NCBI GenBank assembly: GCA_017590115.1
Contig: JAGGNK010010225.1
Coordinates: 9,754,239-9,818,238, forward strand
Origin: Montifringilla adamsi
Lineage: Eukaryota; Chordata; Aves; Passeriformes; Passeridae
Direction: 5' to 3'
DNA length: 64,000 bases
The notes beneath the pieces are model-generated. The model was not told where the DNA came from. It worked only from the letters and a program-made list of their open reading frames with translations, and did not search any database. Below are positions 14,060 to 24,000 of this stretch, in pieces. The translations under genes and the position numbers were made by a program. Position 1 is the stretch's first letter. Every line of letters begins with the position of its first letter.

Positions 14060-14424
14060 ATGACCATGAGTTCGTTTTTGATAAACTCCAACTACATCGA
14101 ACCCAAATTCCCTCCCTGCGAGGAATACACGCAGCACAGCGGCAGCGCCGGCAGCTCCGCCAGCTACCACCCGCACCACTCGCACCCGCACGCCCCGCCG
14201 CCGCCGCCGCCGCCGCCGCNCGCCGCCGCCCGCCAAGGGCCACCCCGGCCCGCCCCAGCCCCTGCTCCCAGGCCATGCCCTGCAGCGCCGCTGCGAAGCA
14301 GCCCCCGCCGCCGGGGCCGGCACCGGGCCCGCCTGTGCGCTGCTGCCCGACAAGAGCCTGCCCGGGTTGAAGGGGAAGGAGCCGGTGGTCTACCCCTGGA
14401 TGAAGAAGATCCATGTGAGCACGG
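14060..14424 (+). CDS. HOXA4: HOXA4 exon 1, partial and frame-broken (homeobox exon absent)
   Basis: The start [23 protein letters not shown] is diagnostic of a group-4 HOX protein, and the YPWM hexapeptide is at 14391-14402, followed by KKIHVST and a GTGAGT donor at 14425. Between them an N at 14220 sits in a CCG run. Upstream sequence reads in the frame of the ATG up to a proline run. Downstream sequence reads correctly only in the +1-shifted frame, from about 14221, with segments such as [18 protein letters not shown]. The exon is about 121 codons here, shorter than the roughly 200 I expect of avian HOXA4 exon 1, so a proline-rich GC-rich segment is probably collapsed at the N. The second exon, which should start with the VNPNY linker and carry the homeodomain, is not found anywhere in the window on either strand. 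Exon 1 conservation argues for a functional gene in the animal and an assembly defect here. Confidence 0.85.
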
Positions 14425-15415
14425 GTGAGTTGCCCTTGCCAGGGGGAGGTGGGGATGCGCCTGCAGAGGAGGGAAGGGGGGAGGGTGCTCCCGGGACCGG
14501 GATGGGTCGTTGAGTGTGTGGCTTTTTTTTCCCCCTCCTTCTCCCTCCGCGTTTCCTAATAGTAAAGAAAAGGGAAAAAAATCAATTTTTTTTGTGGTCG
14601 TTGTTGTTGTTTTTTTAAATATATATATATATATATACCTATCTATTGGGGTTTTCAAGCTGCCTCGAGGTGGAGGCTGGCCTTTTGGACCAAACTGTGT
14701 AAAACAAAACAGGAGCAGAAAAGGAAGACGAGACGTGTCCAAGAACGGGCACATGTTTAAACCAAAACCCGGACGATTGTCTACATTGTATATAGATAAT
14801 GGTTCCATGCCCATCATTTTTTTCTATTTATGGAAACACTCTCTTGCCGTCGGTGTAAGAGAGGGATGGATGCTGTCATGGACGAATTCTCTGTACCTAA
14901 GACGGACTCTTTTTTTTTTTTTTTCTTTTTTTTTTTAGGGAACACGTTAAAAATAAAAAAACGTTTAAAACAAAGCAAAGAGCTCGTGAGACACTTGTGT
15001 AAGGCATTGACTTGAATAGCGCTGTTCTGTGGTGTGTTCATGGATTTCTCTGTTTGTGCTTGTGTGTGATGGTGCACAGGCACGTATACACACACAGACC
15101 AACATGGGAGAACGAACATGTCCACAAGAGGTTAAAGACTTATGAAAAAGTCCCCTTACGCTGTCTAAAGGAAAATGTTTTATGTATCAAAGGTAACTTA
15201 ACTGGTTTTAAGTGTAGCCCCCTCAGTAGCTGTGATCTATTAGTTTTTCTCCACATTCCCTATTGCATTTATTTAAAGAAATATTGCTATAAAGACTGTT
15301 GCTGTCTTCATATTTGGCACCGTCTAAATGGTTTGGGTCCATGTACAATTTGTGGATTTTTGGTGTAATGTATAACAGTGCCAAATGCTAGTAATAAAGA
15401 TTATTCTGTACAAAA
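14425..15415 (+). other. HOXA4: HOXA4 intron start joined to probable HOXA4 3'UTR
   Basis: A normal donor (GTGAGT at 14425) opens an intron, but no homeobox follows. By about 14680 the sequence already resembles a 3'UTR, and it ends with AATAAA at 15393-15398 followed by a GT-rich stretch. The missing exon should have been between roughly 14500 and 14680, in or near the T-rich and TA-repeat stretch at 14520-14640. No run of N marks the join. Calling the tail a 3'UTR is inference from position and the poly(A) signal. Confidence 0.55.
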
Positions 15416-17230
15416 GAATTAAACGCTTGAAACACAAGTCCACTACGTGCTGTTTCGTCCACCTTGTGCTTGGCCGGTGTTGGCATCAGGAATGGAAAAC
15501 AAGAGTTTAATGCATTGTTTTGACTTGGATTCATTTTGTCAATAAGGTAATGGTTATTTTAAATGTGGTGAAAAACCTCTGACTCCTACTTGCCTGGCTG
15601 GGAAAAATTGAGCTGCAGGACGAGGAAAGGTCTTGCTTCATTGTATAGGTGAGTGGTGCTCTCTTTAGCTGACTTAGACAGAATGAGTCTCACTCCACCA
15701 CTGGCCGTGCGACTGTTTTCAGCTGCCTGACAAGAGAAACTGTGCTTCTTCTGGGAGCCAATAAGCTCACATGCCGTGATAACACTTTAAATCTTTAGCC
15801 AGTCGTGGTTTATTCATTCATTTTCGCCTGATTATGATTTCTTAGCTGGCTAGCACTTTTAAGGGGAATACATGAACGGTAACCTAAAATTTCTTTTTAA
15901 GCTGCCTTTTCTGTTTCCATTTCCTTTTTTTTCTTTCTTTAAATTTTGTTTTTGTTTTACTATTATTACAAAATGTTTTGAGAAAACCTTGTTAGACACA
16001 TGAATTTGCATACAACTCATGAAGACTTTGACCGAAACTGTCACAAGTACTGTGGAAAAATGGGATTCAGCTGGTTCCAGCTTAGGCTGCTTCCAGGCAG
16101 CTAAGGAGTTCAGGCAAAGCAGAGCTGCTAACAGAGAGCCCTGCTTGGGGCTTTCACAACACAGTGTAGAACTGAGCTGTGTAGGAAAAGTCTTGGAAAC
16201 GAACTCAAGTGCTACTAAATCTTCCAGGGAAGACCTGAAGGCCAATAGTTATTTATTTACTCACCCAAATACATACAAGATGGATTATTGGAATCAGTGC
16301 TTGTCTTCACCTAAGTGGGACCACCAGGACCAGGGGGCATCATCATCCCTGGCCGAGGTAGCACCAGGCCCCAGTGGTAGTGCCAGCATCCCTGCCTGGC
16401 CATGGAATATGTACCATCCCAGAGAAAAAATGTAGCATTCCACTGGCAGAACACGTTCAGCATCAGGGAGGTGGCAGCTGTAAACACCCTCAGCAAACAC
16501 GGCTGTCCCCATACCTGGCCAAGGAGCAGGCCTGAAAAGCACACTTCTGCTCACATATTACTGTTTATTAAATTCTGAGTCGCCAGTTGTCTCCTTATAA
16601 AGGGGGAAAAAATATAGCTGTATGTCAGGTAACTACTATCAGCAAAAGTGTAACTCTTCATTTGGTTTATTGCTTGAGAATCCCTTAATGTATTTAGAGC
16701 CAAAATTAGCACAACTGAGCAAAATTCCAGCTGAAATGTATTAACTGGCAGTGCAGGATTTCTTTAGTGTGCAGCCTATGTGTATAAACCTGGTTTGCTC
16801 CCATTGTAAAGAGAAATGAAATCACGCTGCAAATAGCAATTTTAGCGAGAATCATTAATCACCTCCTACAATAAATACTTCTTTGTAATTCAACAGCGGT
16901 TCTGAAAGGCATTCTCTTGGAAAAGTCTGTGAAGACGCAAAGGATTTTCCTGGGGAAAAAAAAAAAAAGTGGTCATGTGTAAAGACACAGCATCTTGGCT
17001 GTCTCCTAAAAAAATGTACATTCTCTTGCTGGAGATTGAACTGCGGACTGCAAAATACCCCATGGCCGATTATCATCGTTTAAGGTAAATTCTCCTTCCT
17101 TCTCTTCCCCTTGTGCCTGTGTTGGGAGCAGAATGCTGCTCCCGGGCTGGGAGCCCTCTGCTCCCCGTCCAATACCTCCCATCTTTACAATAACCTCAAA
17201 AATTACATCGTCCTGTTTAAATTCTCGCAT
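15416..17230. other. HOXA4-HOXA3 intergenic DNA, first part
   Basis: No gene is recognised. Short frames on both strands lack domains. A segment near 16300-16550 is less AT-rich and has no clear identity; I see no transposon ends around it. The rest is AT-rich unique DNA. Confidence 0.6.
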
Positions 17231-17257
17231 TGTGCTCCCTTTGCTAAGGCAACCAGG

Positions 17258-17274
17258 AGTTCACCGAGAGGACA
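17258..17274 (+). promoter_or_regulatory. DR5-like retinoid element
   Basis: AGTTCA-CCGAG-AGGACA is a direct repeat with five-base spacing and one departure from RGKTCA in the second half-site. Its first half and spacer (TTCACCGA) match those of the HOXA1 3' RARE at 51016. Function is inferred. Confidence 0.45.
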
Positions 17275-17799
17275 AATTTTCTATCCCATTAATTGTTTTT
17301 TTTAGAGGAGCAGACTGACCCTTCAAACCCTTGACCTTTAAAGACAGTATTCTTTTTAATCCGGCACTTGGACCTAAATGTCTCTCCCCCCTCCTTCTCT
17401 CTCGCTCTCCCGGTGTCTCTCACACACGGATTTATCTGCTCTGGCCACAAAGGCGAGCACAGCTCAAAACGCTGGAAGTGGAAGTGTGTCAATATTTCAA
17501 AGAAAGACCAAATCACCTCGGAGTCAATTTGCTGTCAGCAGGGAACGCCACTCGGTTAACCCCGGCACCCACCTCCCCTCCACCCACCAAGAAAAATACT
17601 CCTCTTCTGAGATCCTCATCCTCCTTTCTCCTGCAAGATCTTGCTATACCTGGTGTTTCATTACAGGAGGAGCTGAACTGTGACAAGCGCCTTGTGGTAT
17701 TTAATAACCAGGGCCATCCCGCATCGGGGGTTTACGCAATGATAGGAATTTTTTTTTTGTTTTTTTTCCTTTCCCCCCCCTTTTTTTTTTCTTTTTCTT

Positions 17800-18030
17800 C
17801 CTGCGCGGGGCTGCGCGGGCGCCCAAGCCCGGCCCACGCGGGTCCCGGCGGGGTCGGGGCTCCCCGCGTGGGCAGGGGAAGCTCCGCGGCCGCCTCCCTG
17901 CGGCCCCGGGCAGCCCTGCTGGCTCCGCCCGGGCCCGCGGACAGGCAGCACTCACCCGTGGAAGACGGCCCGGGCGATGCCGCCCTGATGCTCTCCCGTC
18001 CCCCTGCCAGCAGCGCAGAGCCCCCTCCCC
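17800..18030. promoter_or_regulatory. CpG-rich block with inverted EGR/Krox20-like sites
   Basis: This GC-rich, CpG-dense island lies between HOXA4 and HOXA3. It contains 11-bp perfect inverted arms (17832-17842 and 17863-17873), each holding a GCGTGGGC EGR-family core. It is flanked by a pyrimidine tract at 17750-17805. It may be an upstream promoter or enhancer serving HOXA3 transcripts, which in mammals start far upstream of the coding exons; that is inference. Confidence 0.5.
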
Positions 18031-21000
18031 GCTGCAGACAATGACGATTTGGGTTCAACTGATTCATTTGGAGTGGGGGGGTGGGGGGTGGCGGAGGGTG
18101 TAAAGTTGCCCCGGCTCGCTGTGCAGAACGGGACAAACCCTTGTTAATAATGCCCCAGAGCTCTCCCTGGAAACTGAGGAGCTGTCAAAGGCAGGAGAGA
18201 TTAGGGGACCCAAGTACGAGCATCCCTGCGCTCGCAGATAAAGGTGTTGCGTCTGTTCTGGGGGAGATATTGAAATTTTAATCTTTAGGGTCACGTGACT
18301 CATTAAATAATTAATGCAGATAGTCAGGAATGGATCTGTGGCCGTCAGTCCTCACTAGGAGTGATTCTCTCAGAAGTGAAACTCAACTCCTTGTTACTGG
18401 AGTTTGTTTTTCTTTCTTTCCTTCCTTCTTTTTTTTTTTTTTTTTTTTTTCCTTTAAAAAAACCCCACCTGATTTATCTTGAAAGATTCTAAACTTCTTA
18501 AGCAAGCAGTAGGGTCTGTGTTGGTAAGTAGGTAGTGTGTATTTCTAGCTTGATGACTTTAATTGTTTGTGCTTGCTTTGTCTGCTGAGCATTTGCTTAA
18601 CAAGTTTAATATTTAGAAATGTTAAATCTTTGTTTTAGCTGCCTTGTGGTCACATTATGGCTTTTGGTGATTAAGTGTTACGGAGGCAAACACACTTGAT
18701 AATGTTCTAATTCACACTGTGGAAGGCTGGGTGCCACAGTGCAGGAGGACCTGCTTTGTTCAATTTTCCTGGCGTTAATAAATCACCGTCTCTTAATACA
18801 TGGCCAAAAAAGCAATGGAAAGGCAGTGAGCATTGCAAAGGAAAAGTCATGGGCGAATTTCTCTATGACTCATTAGTCTGAACGATTTATGTACGAACTT
18901 TGAGTGCCGCAATGAATATTAGAGCTTGGGATAACAACAAATTAAAAAAAAAAAAAAAAAGGAAAAAAAAAAAAAGAAAAAAAAGTCATAGTTTTTGTAA
19001 AGTGCTTTATTGCTACTTAGCAACTCTTTCAAGAAACAGCATACTTTAAAGGACCGTGGCAGTGTAAAATATGGTAGCGTGACCTAATAGCTCCAAAATA
19101 AATAACAGAAAGTCGCTGGCACCATTTTCAGATACACGCTCCATATTTAACACGAGTGGGACAACCCAGTCCCGACACGCTTGATCGATGATTATTGCTG
19201 TTTGTAACATGATTATTGATTAGGGATCAAAACGGCTAAGGTACGACTTTGAGCCTAAAATGCCGGGGGGTTCCCCCTGTGCTGAAGCCGAGTGGAAGGA
19301 AAGGTAGAGCTAAGGATAACCCCAGGAAGCAGCGCCCGGGCTCTGTGATGGCAGTTCGAACTTTCCATTTTCTTTTGTGTTTGCCAGTAGATTTTAACAG
19401 TCAGCGCTCGCAAATTTATGAGACAGCAATAAACAGTTTAGTAGGCTATTATTGCATGATTTTATGTAGACTGGAGTTCAACACCAAATTTAAAATTATT
19501 AGCGTAATTATGGAACTACTAAATTACCAAAGCAAAGTATCTGCTCGAAAAGTTGTCCCAAGACAGACTTAATATATCCAGGGCTCAGATAACACCCTTC
19601 AGCAAGAACGGTGTTATTTAATTATTAGCATTTACATTTACTGACGATTGTAAGATGCGTTAGATGGGTTTTATTAGCAAGACTGAATACAGATGTAAAA
19701 TATTAATTCATATGTAAGAGTGATTCAGTAAGTGGCATGCAAATAACCTGACCATTGTCCTTTTGGACCAGCAATACTGTTTATTTTAGGGGAAAAGAAG
19801 CAACCCAGTTTTTTCCCCTCTGTCAATGGCTTTCATGGATGTCGACTTTTTCGTATCTGTTTTTGGTGTGTGTGTGTGTTGTGTTGGTGGATTTTTTTTT
19901 TAAGCATTTGGGCCCGATCCCGCTTCGCTGAGGTCAATTGTTAGTCTCTTAGTGAGCTTGTGGTGGCAGGATTGGGCCCCGGCTAACCGTCTGAATAAAA
20001 GCCCAACCACAATACGCCCCGCATTTAAACTGGAATCCTTTCCGAGTTTTATTCAGCAGAGATGAACACCACGACTTGTGTTTAATGTCTGTTCTTGATT
20101 AAATGATCCTAAACAAAGGTTTCCCAGAGGAAAATAAAGCAGACATTCATGTAACAAGAGTTAGGAATGACAATATTTCCAAACACTTGGAGACAGAAGG
20201 CATAGCTGTCTACAGGGAAAAAAAAATAACGAAAAAAAACCAACCAAAACAACCGCACGCTTTTATTTCTCAGCTCCCCGTGCTCTTCACCCGGGTGGGA
20301 ATCCACGCTCCTCGCGGGAGCCCGAGCCCGCTCCATCCCCTCCCGCCCCTCTCCGGGCTCTCCCAGCGCACGAGGCAAACCATGTACTGCCAATGAAGGA
20401 GCAAAATACCTCCCCCTGCACTCCCCGGTAAGGCACTGTTTGTTGCTTGTTTACAGGGAGCCCCGAAACGAAGCCGCTCGGCCGGGGCGGTGGAAGAAGC
20501 TGGGAGCGCCTCAGCCCAACACTGCGCAGCTGGAGGAGGTAAGAGCCGGGCAGCGGCCGCTGCTTTTGCGCCGGTGGCAGCTGTAAGAATGCGATTTGCC
20601 TGGTACCTGCATGAAGAACAAGACTGCTGGAATGAGATTTTGTTGTTGTTGCGATAAATATTTAACCTAGCTGGAATTTTTTTTTTTTTTCTGGATTGGC
20701 TCTATTCATCTTCCGTGGGTGGTGAATGCGCGTGTCCGGGCAGACAAAGAAGTGTACGGGACCTGAGTGATCGCCATCCTTATAAAGGCATTGGGGACAG
20801 GAAGGATGCAAAGTCATCTGAAGAGCGAAAGAGTTAGAGAATTTCTTTGTCCGTTCTTAGCTCCTTCCGAAATCAAAGGCACCAGGCGAGGGAGAGAGGG
20901 TTGGAGCCAGTTCGGTATTGAATGGCTGCTTATCGCGGCTTGTCTGTTCGCCTCCTCCTCGAGGGGTTCCGCAGCCAGTCCTGGAAACGAGAAGTGCATG

Positions 21001-24000
21001 TGGGGATGTTAGAAAACCTGATTTTTTTGTCTGCGTGCATACAACAGAATGGTTCGCGAATAAATTTCGGGTATTTGTCCGTCCTGGCCTGCTTTGCACT
21101 GAGTGGAGGTCGGTGTCTGGTGGTTCGGAGTTGCTGAAGTCCTTGATGTGCTTGGTCCTCTGGCAGGAGAAAAGAAATGCTTTCCATAGTGACAAATTTT
21201 TTTTAATGCCGGCCGAAGAGAGGGGAGGATTACATAGAATTAGCTCAAATTCCTGCTAGATTTACCTGCTCCTTTTTGGATGTTGATGTACAATTAGTGT
21301 ATTTTACTACCTTTTAAAAGCGGCCATAAATTACAGGATTACAAGGGCTCTTTGTGTTGGCTTAATGAGCTGCTTAAATCTTAACTACAAAAAGGCGCTG
21401 CAAATGTCTATTCACGCTTGCGTTCGGAAATTGAAAGCGAAAACACGGTACGAAGGAACCTTCCTCCGGTGGCATGTACCCACAGCATGGCGGGCAGAGA
21501 TATTTGGGATTCCTTAACGGACCCAACGCCGGCAGTCTCAGCAGACTCTGAGCAGAACTTCTCTCACAAGGGCACAGTCGATAACGCTGCTCTTTTTATC
21601 TGCTTGGGAATGATCAAAGACCAACTTTATCAGGCGCACGGATGTAGGTAAACAGTTCTGCACCCCAGCAGATTGCAAATCTTTCGAGGTAGCGAGGAAA
21701 TAAGTACTTGTATCGTACGGGTGATGGTGATTCCCATTTCATCTCCACATGGGAGTGATAGGCACACCTCTTACCGACTGGCATAAAAGTAAACTTGAAG
21801 CACAGTAAAAATTCTAACTCTAATTACAGTGAAGGTATCTTCAAATATCATTAATGCTAAGACTGCCTATTAATGCCAGACCGGCCACAAAGGGTCTCCC
21901 TTAATGAAGGCACGTTATGAACTCAGATCTGTTTGTTGTTACTGGGGCTGGAATTCAAACTCAGCTCCAAGGCATGTGTATAAAGCACAGAAAAGTCAGT
22001 AGTACATCTACTGATAAACTCCACATTTTTTCTACTAGAAACAGTCTTTCGGGTATCCAAATCATCAAGGTAAACAACGTTGAGTGTCCAGGAACAGGAA
22101 CAAAGCAAGAAACGGTGTGGCTAGGGAAGGCTAGCGCCTGCGACTCGCAGCATCATTTGAATTTGCATCTGAAATCTCGTAATCACGCTACTAGAGCAAA
22201 GAAAACTTTCTACAAATTTGGCGGAAGAGAATAATTTTCAGCTGCAATTCAGGACAGCACAAAGTTAGGCAGACTCCCCCTTCTGCCTTCCCACAGCACA
22301 CTCTGTGAAAGGTATTCACACGTCAAGAAGCTACTTTTCTTAAGAATTAATTAGTTTCCCCACTATATACACCAAGTTAATTGTTAAACAGTAGTTTTAG
22401 GATTAACTTGACCATTAATACCAATAAAGATGTTCACAGAAACAAGGTTTTGAAGCCAATAGCCACAGCTAGCGTTAAGGCATTTCAGATGACTTATGAT
22501 TGTGATTTATTGCTTTTGTAGTTTCTATTTGCTCAGGACTGTAACTTCTAAAGCCATCTTTCTACTTTTGATGCAAAGCAGTCCATAACTTTTTACAACA
22601 GCCCCAAGAAAGACTTGCTTAGCTTTTTTCAACATCTGCTCCATTCCCCATTAATTTCAGTTTCATTGTTGCATTTCAGTTGTGTGCTTCCTCTATGGGA
22701 TGCAAACGCACCAAATTTAAAAGAGCGGTGAATCCATCTCAAGCAAATATCGGCCTTGGTTTACGATAAGTATGAGAGCTGTGGAGTTACCAGGCAAGCT
22801 GATAGTTACAGACTCGGGCATGTCAAGTGTGCCTAATGCCCCCTCTTTTTTAGGATATTTGTAGTTTTTATTCCAGTTCCTAGTGAGGGATAATACATGT
22901 ATACCCTGGATACTAACTTGGTCACTTCCTTAAGAAAAATTGCAAAGTTTTCTCCTGCTGTACCGCCACGCTGACTTTGCTGCAATGCCACTACTGTACA
23001 CTGTTACGAATGGGTTTACATTCCAGTGGCCCACTTTTACAATTCAGGCGAGAGTATAATAAGGCTTGTCACTAACAAACCTTACACTAACACTAAAAGT
23101 CATCTTTAAAAAGAAACCTCCTTCCATTCTGTTCAATGAAGTGTAGGTGAAACAGTAAGAGGGGATATGTAGTTATCTTCTTTGAGCTTATGGGAGATGG
23201 TGGAAAGATTTGGGCAAGGGTGCATATGTGATGGTGCACAATGCTGGAGCCACAGAACTGAACCAGGAGCACGGCAAAAGAGTGAACTGTCTGATTTACT
23301 TTGACTCCTTCCAGAAAAGTTGTGTGAGTGGAGGGTTTCTTTTGTTTGTTTAGCTTATTGTGTCAATAGCACAAGTTAAACAATCTTACAGGGAAGATGT
23401 GATGAGTTCACACACAGTCGAAGCTGCCTGGCTCAGGGGCCACATACAACTTCGTTTTTTTTCTTTTTTTCTTAATTTTTTCCCCTTAGGCAAAGAACTC
23501 CCCCTCCCCAATTTTTTTTTTTTCTTTTCCAACGCTAGAAACCTATAATTTTGTGCATCACTCAAACTAGCTGTATAGGAAATGCGTAAGCACAGGTTTA
23601 ACAGCAAGGTCCCAAAAGATTTTGCAAAATTCAGAGGCACGCCTGTGTCCTCCAGTGAAGGAAGGTGTATTCTTCATAGTGTGTTACGAGGACAAAAATC
23701 AACTAGCCTCTTAGAAGAGACTCTTTTTTGCCTTTGTCAGGTAATTATAGGTCTTTTTAGTTTCTACAGGAGCCCTGATGTAGCGTGTGGGAGTTGAGCA
23801 AGCCCTGTACAATGGCAGTGTAGAGGGAGCTGGGGGTGGGGGGAAGGCTGGTAATCGTCCCGTTTTGAAGGGGGCTGGAAATAATAGCATTAAGATTTGG
23901 GCTTTCTTCGGGGCTTGCAGAGGACATGCGACGTGGAGCAGAGTGGCGGGCCTCGGGAGCAAACGCCGGCTAATTAGGCTAAGTATCGAAGTGCAGCGTT

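Noticed and set aside
14164..14817. Long minus-strand open frame across HOXA4.
   Set aside because: It is a GC-rich shadow of HOXA4 exon 1 reading poly-Ala/Gly/Arg and crossing the N; not a gene.
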